Positions 15,111 through 24,063 of a stretch of 64,000 nt of DNA are shown here, one piece after another; the first letter of the stretch is position 1, and the number at the start of each line of letters is the position of its first letter. The translations under genes and the position numbers were made by a program. The notes beneath the pieces are model-generated. The model searched no databases and had not been told where the DNA came from. It saw only the letters and a list, made by a program, of their open reading frames with translations. Origin of the DNA: an uncultured Opitutales bacterium (lineage in GTDB: Bacteria; Verrucomicrobiota; Verrucomicrobiia; Opitutales; Intestinicryptomonadaceae); NCBI GenBank assembly GCA_934613645.1, contig CAKTTC010000001.1, positions 1-64,000 on the forward strand. The letters run 5' to 3'.

Positions 15111-16433
15111 ATGGATATTTCTTGCAAATCTTTGTGGAAAACATCGCTGCCGATTTTTTCCTTTCTTTTGATTCAAAATATAATCGCGTTTATGGACACC
15201 GCGTTCTTGGGGCGCGTGAACGAATCGCAGTTGGCTGCGGCGGCAATAGCGGGGCTTTTCTATGTAAGCGTGTTCATTGTGGGCTTCGGGTTTTCGGTAG
15301 GCGCGCAGATTATGATTTCGCACGCAAACGGCGCGCGCGAGTATTCGAAAATCGGCGGAATCTGGACGACCGCCCTTGTCGCGCTCGTGGTAATGGCGTT
15401 TGCAGCCCTCGCTTCAAGCGCGTTTTTCGGCGACTGGATTTTCTCGAAAATGGTTTCCGAACCCGACGTGCTAAACGACGTTTTGCGCTACATGAAATGG
15501 CGGCAGATAGGCTTTATCCCGCTTTTCTGCGTAGCGGCTTTCAGGGCGTTCTACGTCGGGATTACCGACACGCGCATTTTGGCGTATTCGTCTTGGACAA
15601 TGGGCGCGGTAAACGGCGTGCTCAACTACGCGCTCATTTTCGGGAAATGGGGCTTCCCCGAAATGCAGATTGAAGGCGCGGCGCTTGCTTCCACGCTCTC
15701 GGAATTTTCGGCTTTAGGGCTGTTCGTTGCGTGGACGTATTTCGGCGGGTATTCGCGGAAATTCGGGCTGAAGATTTCGGGAGTGTCGGCGGAAACGGCG
15801 CGCAAAATACTTTCGCTGTCGGCTTGGACAATGGCACAGCAGTTTGTGTATGTGGGAATGTGGCTTTTGCTGTTCGCCTACTTCGAAAAGTTCGGCAGGC
15901 ACGAATTGGCGCAGTCGAACATTTTCAAAAGCATTTTGATGTTCCTGTATATGCCGATGTATGCGTTCGGGGCTACCATGAATACCGTGGCGGGCAATCT
16001 CGCGGGCGAGGGCAGGCGCGGCGACGTTCCCAAGGCATGCTCGCGCATAATGAAGCTTGAATACCTGCTTGCGCTTCCTCCGCTGGTTATTGTGGCACTT
16101 TTCCCCGACCCGTTCCTGCGCGTGTATACCGATTCCGAGGAAATTCTTGCGGGCGCGCACTTCCCGTTTTACTGCGCACTTTTTACAGTTCCGTTTTCAA
16201 TTCCAGCAATAACTTTAAGCAACGTTATGTTGGGATTGGAAAAAACGCGGGCGACGTTTATTATAGAGTTTTCGTCGCTGTTTTTGTATTTCGGCGGAAT
16301 TTTGTTTACCGTATACGTGTTGCGCAGCTTCGGCGCAACTTGGACGCTCGACGCTTGGTATTGGCTTGTTGTCATAGCCGCCGACGTTTATTATATAAAG
16401 CACCGCAGGCTCTACGAAAACGACGCAAAGTAG
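15111..16433 (+). CDS. MATE-family multidrug/toxin efflux transporter
   Basis: 440 residues with about 12 transmembrane helices. The start fits the family: SLWKTSLPIFSFLLIQNII, then FMDTAFLGRVNESQLAAAA, the typical MATE first-helix and loop sequence. Also SVGAQIMISHANGA and RAFYVGITDTRI-type repeats in both halves. It exports cations or toxins in exchange for Na+ or H+. The ATG directly follows a terminator T-tract with no room for a ribosome site, yet no later start keeps helix 1. Expression is therefore by leaderless mRNA or read-through. Confidence 0.9.
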   Translation: MDISCKSLWKTSLPIFSFLLIQNIIAFMDTAFLGRVNESQLAAAAIAGLFYVSVFIVGFGFSVGAQIMISHANGAREYSKIGGIWTTALVALVVMAFAALASSAFFGDWIFSKMVSEPDVLNDVLRYMKWRQIGFIPLFCVAAFRAFYVGITDTRILAYSSWTMGAVNGVLNYALIFGKWGFPEMQIEGAALASTLSEFSALGLFVAWTYFGGYSRKFGLKISGVSAETARKILSLSAWTMAQQFVYVGMWLLLFAYFEKFGRHELAQSNIFKSILMFLYMPMYAFGATMNTVAGNLAGEGRRGDVPKACSRIMKLEYLLALPPLVIVALFPDPFLRVYTDSEEILAGAHFPFYCALFTVPFSIPAITLSNVMLGLEKTRATFIIEFSSLFLYFGGILFTVYVLRSFGATWTLDAWYWLVVIAADVYYIKHRRLYENDAK

Positions 16434-16620
16434 CGGTCGTTTCGTCCGCTTGAAAAAGGCGCGTCAGCCTTTGCCGCGGCGTTGCGTTAGTTTATGCGCA
16501 AACCGCATTTTGGCGACATTGGGAAAATGCAATGCCAAACAATGCTATTGATTTTTCTTGACTCCGCGTTTTTCGGGGCGTAATGCTTTTATCTACAACA
16601 GACAAAAATCGAACACAAAT

Positions 16621-18024
16621 ATGAGAAAGTTTATATCGGAAAAATTCCTGCTAAAAAACGAATACTCGCAGAAGCTCTTTGACGGCTATGCCAAAAATAT
16701 GCCGATTATCGACTTCCACTGCCACCTTTCGCCAGAGGAAATTTTAGGCGACCGCAAATGGGACAACGTAGCCCAAGTGTGGCTCGGCGGCGACCACTAC
16801 AAGTGGCGCGCAATGCGCTCAAACGGCGTCCCCGAAAAATTCTGCACCGGAACGGAGACTACCGACCGCCAGAAGTTCGACGCCTTTGCCGCAACAATGC
16901 CGCGACTTTTGCGCAACCCAATCTACCACTGGACACACTTGGAAATGGCGCGCTTCTTCGGAATCGACGACATTCTGCTTTCGCCCGAAACGGCCGACGA
17001 AGTTTGGGAACGCGCAAACGCGGTTCTTGCAAATGGGCTTACCGCGCGCGCGTGCATGCTCAACAGCCGCGTCGAGGTTGTCTGCACCACCGACGACCCC
17101 GTTTCCGACCTTTCCGCGCACATCAAATTAAAAGCCGAAAACTTCCCCGTCAAAGTCCTGCCCACGTTCCGCCCCGACAAGGCGCACGCAGTGGAGAATC
17201 CGCAAAAATTCCGCGAATATGTTGAAACGCTTTCGGCGGCGTCGGGCATTGAAATTTCGTCGTTCGCCGACCTGATTAACGCCCTCCAACAGAGGCACGA
17301 CTTCTTCGGCAAAGCGGGCTGCCGCCTTTCCGACAACGGCGTTGAGACAGTGTTCTACGCTCCCGCGGCGGAGTCGGAACTTGACGCCGTTTTCAAAAAC
17401 GTTATGGCGGGCAAAACGCCCTCGGCCGAGGAAACGGCAAAATTCCGTTCGGCGGTTATGCTTGAATGCGGCGCAATGGACGCCCGCGCGGGCTGGACGC
17501 GCCAGCTTCACATAGGCGCGTTGCGCAACGCAAATTCGGCGATGTTCGAAAAACTCGGGCCTGATACGGGCTTCGATTCCATCGGCGAATTCAACTTCGC
17601 CGCAGCCCTTGCAAAACATCTCGACGCGCTCGAACGCCGCGGGGAACTCGGGCGGACAATCCTCTACAACCTTCACCCCAAAGACAATGAAATGCTCGCT
17701 ACAATGCTCGGCAATTTTCAGGACGACACCTGCGCGGGCAAAATGCAGCTCGGTTCGGGCTGGTGGTTTCTCGACCAGAGCGACGGCATAAAAAAGCAGC
17801 TCAACGCGCTTTCGCAACTGTCGTTGCTTTCGAACTTCGTGGGAATGGTGACCGATTCGCGCTCGTTCCTGTCGTATCCGCGCCACGAATACTTCCGCAG
17901 AATTTTGTGCAACGTTGTGGGAACGGAAATGCTGGAGGGTGAAATCCCCGACGACATCGCGCTTGCGGGCGCGCTTGTTTCCGACGTTTCGTATAACAAC
18001 GCAAAAAAATATTTCAAATTCTAA
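16621..18024 (+). CDS. uxaC: Glucuronate isomerase
   Basis: 467 residues from ATG 16621, normal for UxaC; the frame's extra 21 upstream codons lie in the promoter region. Metal-binding IIDFHCHLSPEEI at residues about 28-40, GDHYKWRAMRSNGV, the WTHLEMARFFGI block and GMVTDSRSFLSYPRHEYFRR near the end are diagnostic. It converts D-glucuronate to D-fructuronate (and galacturonate to tagaturonate). Four bases separate it from the transporter gene, forming a uptake-plus-isomerase operon. UxuA/UxaB and KdgK are not in the window. Confidence 0.97.
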   Translation: MRKFISEKFLLKNEYSQKLFDGYAKNMPIIDFHCHLSPEEILGDRKWDNVAQVWLGGDHYKWRAMRSNGVPEKFCTGTETTDRQKFDAFAATMPRLLRNPIYHWTHLEMARFFGIDDILLSPETADEVWERANAVLANGLTARACMLNSRVEVVCTTDDPVSDLSAHIKLKAENFPVKVLPTFRPDKAHAVENPQKFREYVETLSAASGIEISSFADLINALQQRHDFFGKAGCRLSDNGVETVFYAPAAESELDAVFKNVMAGKTPSAEETAKFRSAVMLECGAMDARAGWTRQLHIGALRNANSAMFEKLGPDTGFDSIGEFNFAAALAKHLDALERRGELGRTILYNLHPKDNEMLATMLGNFQDDTCAGKMQLGSGWWFLDQSDGIKKQLNALSQLSLLSNFVGMVTDSRSFLSYPRHEYFRRILCNVVGTEMLEGEIPDDIALAGALVSDVSYNNAKKYFKF

Positions 18025-18028
18025 AGCT

Positions 18029-19315
18029 ATGAAGAAAATCGGAAATTTCAGGTGGATTATCTGCGCACTGCTGTTTGCAATAACGGCAATCAACTACATG
18101 GACAGGCAGATAATAGGCCTGCTCAAACCCATGCTTGAGCGCGAGTTTAACTGGACCGAGGTTGACTACTCAAACATTGTTGCAACGTTCCAAGTTGCCT
18201 ACGCGATAGGCTCGATTTTGATGGGTATGTTCATCGACAAAATCGGCGTGCGCAGGGGAATGGTTGTTGTCGCCTTCTTCTGGAGCTTGGCTACAGCCGC
18301 ACACGCGTTCGTCTACGAATTCGACCTGTGGGGCTTGACAATAACAAGCACTGTCGGCTTTATGCTTGCGCGAATTGCGCTCGGCATTTTCGAGGGCGGA
18401 AATTTCCCAGCTGCAATACGCTCTGTTTCTACATGGTTTCCGCGAAAGGAAGTTGCGCTTGCAACGGGCGTTTTCAATTCGGGCAGCAACGTGGGCGCGA
18501 TTGTAGCCCCGATAATCGTCCCGCTTATAGCGTCGCTTTTGGGGTGGAGACTTTCGTTCGTGACGCTCGGCGTGCTTGGTATGGTCTGGATTCTGTTCTG
18601 GATTGCGCTTTATTCAACGCCCGAAAAGTCTAAATTCGTCTCGGCACAAGAGCGCGACTACATCGCCAAAGACCCCGCGGGCGACGGCGTAACCCAGAAG
18701 AAAATTCCGTGGATTTCGCTTCTGAAATACAGCCAAGTGAGGGCTTTCGCGGTGGGTATGTTCATAAGCTCGCCAATCTGGTGGTTCTACCTTTTCTGGA
18801 TGCCGAGCTTTTTGCATAAACAGTTCAATCTGGAAGTCCACGACCAAATGCCGCTGCTTGCTACAATCTACCTGATGGCGTGCTTCGGCTCGGTGGGTGG
18901 CGGCTGGATTTCGTCGAAACTGATTGCGGCGGGGAAGTCGTTGAACTTTTCGCGAAAGGCGGCGTTGCTTATCTGCGCACTGTTTGTGTGCCCCGTGTTC
19001 TTCGCGCCCCATACAAGTAGCCCGTGGCTTGTTGCCATTTTGGTGGGCTTTGCGGGCGCGGCACATCAGGGATACTCCGCCAACCTCTATTCGGTGGTGG
19101 GCGATGTTGCCCCGAAAAATATAGTGGCTTCAATAACGGGCTTGGGCACGACGTTCGCTTCGGTGGGGGCAATCGCGCTTTCGAAGTCGGTAGGGTATAT
19201 TTTGGACGCTACAAATAATAATTATACAATAATTTTCGCGTTCGCTTCAGTGGCATACGTCGTGGCAACCTTGCTTATGCACTTGATATCGCCGAAACTC
19301 GAAAAAATGCAGTAG
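18029..19315 (+). CDS. exuT: MFS hexuronate transporter (ExuT-like)
   Basis: 428 residues, 12 transmembrane helices. The ExuT/anion-cation symporter signature is clear: RWIICALLFAITAINYMDRQ, GSILMGMFIDKIGVRRGM, EGGNFPAAIRSVSTWFPRKE and ATGVFNSGSNVGAIVAP. The family imports glucuronate or galacturonate with protons. Co-transcribed with uxaC (4-base gap), which supports a hexuronate substrate over other organic anions. A strong terminator follows. Confidence 0.92.
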   Translation: MKKIGNFRWIICALLFAITAINYMDRQIIGLLKPMLEREFNWTEVDYSNIVATFQVAYAIGSILMGMFIDKIGVRRGMVVVAFFWSLATAAHAFVYEFDLWGLTITSTVGFMLARIALGIFEGGNFPAAIRSVSTWFPRKEVALATGVFNSGSNVGAIVAPIIVPLIASLLGWRLSFVTLGVLGMVWILFWIALYSTPEKSKFVSAQERDYIAKDPAGDGVTQKKIPWISLLKYSQVRAFAVGMFISSPIWWFYLFWMPSFLHKQFNLEVHDQMPLLATIYLMACFGSVGGGWISSKLIAAGKSLNFSRKAALLICALFVCPVFFAPHTSSPWLVAILVGFAGAAHQGYSANLYSVVGDVAPKNIVASITGLGTTFASVGAIALSKSVGYILDATNNNYTIIFAFASVAYVVATLLMHLISPKLEKMQ

Positions 19316-19340
19316 CTTCGGCAGCAGTAAATTCCCTTGA

Positions 19341-19373
19341 GGGCGACAGGTCTTTTCCTGCTCGCCCTTTTTT
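19341..19373 (+). terminator. Terminator of uxaC-exuT
   Basis: Stem GGGCGA-CAGG against CCTG-C-TCGCCC with a TCTTTT loop and one bulge is followed by six Ts. Confidence 0.8.
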
Positions 19374-19408
19374 GTGCGGAAATTTTTTACGAAAAAAACG
19401 TAAAAATA

Positions 19409-19666
19409 AAACTTTAATTGGAGTGTAAAGCGGCATTGGCTTCGCCAATCCGCGCCGCTTACGGAGATGTAAAAAAATCGCCGCTACAAAAAAGCCTAAC
19501 TTTAATAAAAGAGTGAAGCGGCATTGAACTTCGTTCAATCCGCGCCACAATAGCTCAACTTTAACAAAAGAGCAAAGCGGCATTGGCTTCGCCAATCTGC
19601 GCCGCTACAAAAACAAAACTTTAATCAAAATGTGAAGCGGCATTGAACTTCGTTCAATCCGCGCCC
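19409..19666 (-). repeat. REP-like hairpin repeat cluster 1 (four copies)
   Basis: Four tandem units lie between the convergent exuT and cytochrome genes. Each has AACTTTAAT, then AAAGCGGC or GAAGCGGC, a hairpin, and a GCGCC end. The hairpins are ATTGGCTTCGCCAAT (19435-19449, 19582-19596) and ATTGAACTTCGTTCAAT (19523-19539, 19642-19658). The two stems differ on both arms so pairing is kept. Units are 58-89 bases apart. Reverse-complemented, they match cluster 2 (GCGATTG...CAATRCGCC...GATTAAAGTTT). Confidence 0.85.
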
Positions 19667-19686
19667 CTTTCGGAAAGTTAAAAAAT

Positions 19687-21570
19687 TTAGAGGGAGAGAA
19701 TGTATTCTTGGAGGTCGAGAATGTCCTGGTCGGAGAGCGTGGAGGTTGCGCCGTGCTTGTCGTGCTTGTTGAATTTGCGTAACATGTCGAAAATGGTCTT
19801 GGCGCGGCCGTCGTAGAGATAGGGGGCAGTGCGCCAAACCTCGCGTAGAGTGGGGGTGTCGAACTTGAAGCCCTCGTATTCGTTTAAGCCCGAACCTACG
19901 TCGTGGGTTTTCATGTCGGTGAAAAATTCGCCGTTGTGGCAGCGGTCGCATTTTGCCTCCTGAAAAATGAATTCGCCCTTGAGGGCAGATTCGGAAAGCG
20001 AGCCGTCGGGCTCGAGATGCGGACTGGGCACGGGGCGCAGACTCATTAAATACGCGTCAATCGCCTTTGAGTCGGCTTCGGGGCGGCGCGTGAATTGAAT
20101 GTAGCGTATGCCCTTGCGGACGGCAATGTAGGCGTCCTTCCTGATTCCCGTAATCATTGAGGGCGGAGTGAAGTGCGAGAAAAGCATAGACTTCGATTGC
20201 TTGGGGTTGCCGATACCGTCGTTGAGCAAGTCCCAGTTGAGGGCGTCGGAGCGGACTTCCGTGTGGCAGGTTATGCAGGAAAGCCACTTTTGGAAACAGA
20301 GAGAGGCGTCGTGGAAGAAGAGGTCGCCGCGTCGGATTTCGTTGAGCTGCTCGTTGCCTCCGATTGAAATCCTGCGAACCTCAAACGTGCCTAAATCGAC
20401 GCTGTTTAGAACGTCGGAATAATACATGCCCGTGTAGACTTTGCCGTTTAGCTCGCAAAGACGGCGCGGGGCGAACCCGTCAAGCCCGATGCGCTTTTTC
20501 ATTCCCGAGAGGAACGAAAGGTCGTTGCAGATGGCGTCGAAAACCTTTGCGGCGTCGGGATTGCTTGCGAAAGCCGCGTCGATTTTTTCGTGCATTTTTT
20601 CGCGGTCAATGATGCAAAGCTCGTGAGTGCCCGCTTGGGCTATGACAAGCTTTTTGCCGTCTGCAGTGGCGATTATTCCGTAGGGATTTGCCGCGCCCAT
20701 TTCGATGTCGTCAATGAGGACGGTTGCAAGGAGCTTTCGGGCGGACAGGTCAATTATGCTTACGGCGTTTGTGTTTATCCAGCCGCGCTCAACCTGCGTT
20801 GTTGGGACGTTGAAGCGCGCTACAATGTGCGTTATGTAGGCGAATTTGTCGTCGGGTGAAATTGCAACTCCCTGCGCGTTGATTGCGCCGTTTGGAAGAT
20901 TTATGGCGGCAATAACCTCCATCTTTTGCGCGTCGGCAATGTTGACACAGGCGGCGATGTTTTCTTCGTATAAACCGCCTTTTGCCTCGGGAAGCTGGTT
21001 TACAACAACAAGCGTTTTGCCGTCGTGCGTGGCGGCAAGGGCGAAGGGGTCGCGCACGGCCTTGAATTCGCCGAGGGGCATGAGCGTTTGGGCGTCGAAC
21101 TTTTTGACAGTGTTTTTGAACTGGTTTGAAACGTATACGAACCCGTCCGACGAAAGCGCGACCGCCTTGGGCATGTGCCCCGCGTCGGCTTTGGCGATTT
21201 TGCCCGAATCGACGTCAATTTTCAGCAGCTCGCCGCGCGGCTGGTAGATAGCCACATACGCCGTCCTGCCGTCTTTTGAAACGTCGAGCCCCGCAGTGAA
21301 ATTGGGCAGGTCAATCTTCTTTTTAAGCGTTCCGTTTTCCACCACCGCCAAAGCTTTGCCGGTTCTGCCCGTTACAAAGATTTTGCCCGCCGCACTTTTT
21401 AGCTCGTCGGGCGAAAAATAGTAGGCTTTGTAGTCGGGAATGTCGCCGTATACGGGGGAGGTAGATTCCCCGCGCGGAGTTGCCGCCTCTTCGGCCGAGG
21501 CGTCAATAGCCGCAAACGTTCCAAACGCTGCGGCGGCTAAAAGTGTAAGGGAAATTGTCTTGTTTTTCAT
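19687..21570 (-). CDS. Exported beta-propeller/di-haem cytochrome c peroxidase-like protein
   Basis: 627 residues with a signal peptide (ISLTLLAAAAFGTFAAIDASA). Residues about 60-420 are a YVTN-type propeller (GLDVSKDGRTAYVAIYQPRG, GVAISPDDKFAYITHIV, YGIIATADGKKLVIAQ). The C-terminal third is MauG/cytochrome c peroxidase-like with two haem sites, CITCH (near residue 432) and CDRCH (near 541). The ending TLREVWRTAPYLYDGRAKT is typical of that family. It acts in the periplasm, perhaps reducing peroxide or modifying a protein, and implies the host makes c-type cytochromes. Monocistronic. Confidence 0.88.
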   Translation of the reverse strand: MKNKTISLTLLAAAAFGTFAAIDASAEEAATPRGESTSPVYGDIPDYKAYYFSPDELKSAAGKIFVTGRTGKALAVVENGTLKKKIDLPNFTAGLDVSKDGRTAYVAIYQPRGELLKIDVDSGKIAKADAGHMPKAVALSSDGFVYVSNQFKNTVKKFDAQTLMPLGEFKAVRDPFALAATHDGKTLVVVNQLPEAKGGLYEENIAACVNIADAQKMEVIAAINLPNGAINAQGVAISPDDKFAYITHIVARFNVPTTQVERGWINTNAVSIIDLSARKLLATVLIDDIEMGAANPYGIIATADGKKLVIAQAGTHELCIIDREKMHEKIDAAFASNPDAAKVFDAICNDLSFLSGMKKRIGLDGFAPRRLCELNGKVYTGMYYSDVLNSVDLGTFEVRRISIGGNEQLNEIRRGDLFFHDASLCFQKWLSCITCHTEVRSDALNWDLLNDGIGNPKQSKSMLFSHFTPPSMITGIRKDAYIAVRKGIRYIQFTRRPEADSKAIDAYLMSLRPVPSPHLEPDGSLSESALKGEFIFQEAKCDRCHNGEFFTDMKTHDVGSGLNEYEGFKFDTPTLREVWRTAPYLYDGRAKTIFDMLRKFNKHDKHGATSTLSDQDILDLQEYILSL

Positions 21571-21711
21571 ATTTCAGGAAAGGTTGCGCTTGCTTAAATA
21601 TTGTTTTAAATATGGAAATAAACGCGCCGAAACGTTTGTCAAAGCAAAAAATATCGGAATCGGCTGGGCGGGGGGAATATTCAAAAACGGGAAATAAAAT
21701 TCAAAAAAGAG

Positions 21712-21739
21712 TTGTCAAAGCGTTGTAATGAGTCATCAT
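21712..21739 (+). promoter_or_regulatory. Possible sigma-70-type promoter for purA
   Basis: TTGTCA (21712-21717), 16-base spacer, CATCAT (21734-21739), 33 bases before the purA ATG. Matches are partial. Nothing else was seen in the 200 bases upstream of purA. Confidence 0.3.
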
Positions 21740-21771
21740 AGACGTTCCGTCAAAAATGGAGTCTTAGTAAA

Positions 21772-23322
21772 ATGGCATTAACAAATTTTAAAAGTCAGAT
21801 AATAGCCGACGTCGGCATAAGCATGGGCGACGAAGGGAAAGGGCGTCTCATCTACGAAGTCGTAGACGAGTTGAAATCCGAAAGCGGGCGCAAAGACATT
21901 GCCGCCATAGTGATGAAAGTCAACGGCGGAGCCAACTCGGGGCATACCGCGGGCGGCGTAAAGCTCAACCTTTTGCCCGCGGGCGTCATTGAAAAAGACG
22001 TCCAGATTTTGGCAATCGGCGCGGGCGTTGTTGCAGACCCGCGTAAGTTTATCTGGGAGGGCGCGCCCTTGGAAAAGCGCGGCTACGACATCTTCGGCCG
22101 CCTGCTCATAGACGAACGCACAATGGTCAGCGACCTCGGCCACAGACTTCTCGACTTGGCTTTTGAAGACTACCGCGTAAACGTCCTCAAGGAACAGCCG
22201 CGCGGCTCTACGGGCAGGGGAATCACGCCCTCCTACGTGGACGAAGTAAGCCAGTTCCAAATCTGCTATGCCGACTTCCTCGCCGACAAGCAGACGTTCG
22301 CACACAAAATGAAAGCCAAGCTTTCAAGAGCTTGCGATACAATTAAATACGTTTGCAAAGTCTCCCCCGAAACGTGGGCGAAATTCTTCGACATTCTCAC
22401 GAATGCCGAACTCAGGGCGAATGCCGACTCAATCAAAGAGGGCGTTTTTGCCGAGTCCGATTTCGACTTCCACAAATTTATGGGCAACGCGCCCTTCGAA
22501 CTGAACCTCGACGCCGTTGTTGACGAATACTGGGCGGTAGGCTCAAAACTTGCCCGCAACGTCGGCGACGTCCGCGAGGCGTGCCTGAACGCGCTTTCGC
22601 AGGGCAGATACATTTTGGGCGAATACGGACAGGCGTATTGGCTCGACAAACGCCACGGCTTTGCGCCCAACGTTACGGCGTCGCACACGGGCGTTCCCGA
22701 ATTTTTCGAAAGCGCGTGCATTCCGCTGCGCCAAGTCCACACGCTCGGCTGCTGCAAGGCATACGATACCAAAGTGGGCACGCACGTTTTCCTCACCCAG
22801 ATGAACGACGAACACCCGCTTGCCAAGAAGCTCAAAAAGCTCGAATACGGCACAAGCACGGGCAGACAGCGTATGGTCGGCTGGTTCGACGCGGTCGAAA
22901 AGGGCGACGCGCTGCGCTTCGGCGGCTACGACGACATTGTAATAAACAAACTCGACGCACTTTCCTACGAAGGCGACTGGTGCGAGGGCGGCGAACTGCT
23001 TGTTTGCACGGGATATAAAGACGAATCGGGCAAAGTCTACAAGTCGGTTCCGCGTTGCGACGCATTGCGCAAAACGCTCAAGCCCGTATACGCGCAACTC
23101 AAAGGCTGGAGCGAAGACATTTCGAAAGTTCGCCATTTTGCCGACCTCCCCGAAGCGGCAAAACGCTACGTCGCTTTCTGTGTAAAAAGCGTTGTGGAAG
23201 TTGCAAACCGCGACGGCGGCTTAACTTCGCTGCCCAATTTGCGATACATAGGCGTGGGCCCGTTGCAGTCGCAAATAATCAGGGACATTCCCGCCACGGA
23301 GGAACTGTTGAAGCTGGCGTAG
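21772..23322 (+). CDS. purA: Adenylosuccinate synthetase, long divergent form
   Basis: 516 residues, some 80 longer than most PurA. The GTP loop GDEGKGRLIYEVV, GGANSGHTAGGVKLNLLPAG with the catalytic histidine, and STGRGITPSYVDE with the IMP-contacting residues are present; GTSTGRQRMVGWFD and the late NKLDALS motif fit the C-terminal half. It joins IMP and aspartate to make adenylosuccinate. An extra block at residues about 185-260 (KMKAKLSRACDTIKYV onward) and many altered consensus positions mark a distinct subfamily. It starts 24 bases ahead of mcsA's gene cluster and may be co-transcribed with it. Confidence 0.88.
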   Translation: MALTNFKSQIIADVGISMGDEGKGRLIYEVVDELKSESGRKDIAAIVMKVNGGANSGHTAGGVKLNLLPAGVIEKDVQILAIGAGVVADPRKFIWEGAPLEKRGYDIFGRLLIDERTMVSDLGHRLLDLAFEDYRVNVLKEQPRGSTGRGITPSYVDEVSQFQICYADFLADKQTFAHKMKAKLSRACDTIKYVCKVSPETWAKFFDILTNAELRANADSIKEGVFAESDFDFHKFMGNAPFELNLDAVVDEYWAVGSKLARNVGDVREACLNALSQGRYILGEYGQAYWLDKRHGFAPNVTASHTGVPEFFESACIPLRQVHTLGCCKAYDTKVGTHVFLTQMNDEHPLAKKLKKLEYGTSTGRQRMVGWFDAVEKGDALRFGGYDDIVINKLDALSYEGDWCEGGELLVCTGYKDESGKVYKSVPRCDALRKTLKPVYAQLKGWSEDISKVRHFADLPEAAKRYVAFCVKSVVEVANRDGGLTSLPNLRYIGVGPLQSQIIRDIPATEELLKLA

Positions 23323-23346
23323 ACTTGCGCCCGCGCGGTGTTGTTT

Positions 23347-24063
23347 ATGGCAAAAGAATACAAGTGTGTCAGGTGCGGAAAGCCGGCTGTCGTTCATATC
23401 ACGAAGATAACCGGCAACGAGCAACTTACTTTGCACTTCTGCGACGAATGCGCAAAGAAGTTCGCCCTCGACAACCCCAATATTCCCGCGAATCTCGACC
23501 CCGAAATCAAAAAGTTCGAGGAAATGGCTATGAAAAAGAAGCACAAAGGCATTTGCCCGACTTGCGGAACTATGCTTTCCGACCTCAAAAAGGGCGACAA
23601 ATTCGCGTGCCCCGACTGCTACTCGATAGCCGACAATTTCGCCCTCGATATGCTCAGGCAGATGCACAATGCCGACCGCCACAAGGGCAAACAGCCCAAG
23701 ACCCACGCGCCCAACGTGGATACGTCGAAAATCTACGAAGTTCCCGACCTGCTCAGCGACAGCTTCATTGAAAAACTTGAAGACGTTGTTTCCAACGCAA
23801 TGGAAACGTTCGCCGCCGCCGAAAAATATTTGCCGTCGAAGTCGGGTTCGCAAAACGCGGAAGCCGACGGCGCGCAACAGGCCGGGGCTGAAGCCGATTC
23901 CGCGGAACAGGCAGCCCAAAATGCCGCCCCCGACCCGAAGCGTCTCGACGAAGTTTCCGACCCCGCCGAGCTCCGCAAAATGCTCGACGCGGCCATCGCT
24001 CAGGAACGCTATGAAGACGCCGCAAAAATCCGCGACAAACTGAACACCTTAAAAGACTCTTGA
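23347..24063 (+). CDS. mcsA: McsA-like zinc-finger activator of protein arginine kinase
   Basis: 238 residues from ATG 23347. Four CXXC pairs bind zinc: CVRC, CDEC, CPTC and CPDC, as in McsA. A variable Ala/Glu/Gln-rich linker (residues about 165-205) leads to a C-terminal UVR motif (DPAELRKMLDAAIAQERYED). McsA binds and activates McsB and links it to ClpC. The gene overlaps mcsB by four bases and clpC follows, the Firmicutes order without ctsR. The length is larger than the Bacillus protein (about 185 residues) because of the linker. Confidence 0.9.
   Translation: MAKEYKCVRCGKPAVVHITKITGNEQLTLHFCDECAKKFALDNPNIPANLDPEIKKFEEMAMKKKHKGICPTCGTMLSDLKKGDKFACPDCYSIADNFALDMLRQMHNADRHKGKQPKTHAPNVDTSKIYEVPDLLSDSFIEKLEDVVSNAMETFAAAEKYLPSKSGSQNAEADGAQQAGAEADSAEQAAQNAAPDPKRLDEVSDPAELRKMLDAAIAQERYEDAAKIRDKLNTLKDS

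Noticed and set aside
19409..19666. CRISPR-like spacing of repeats
   Set aside because: Repeats vary in the stem, spacing is uneven (58-89) and intervening sequence is not unique spacer-like; no cas genes nearby.
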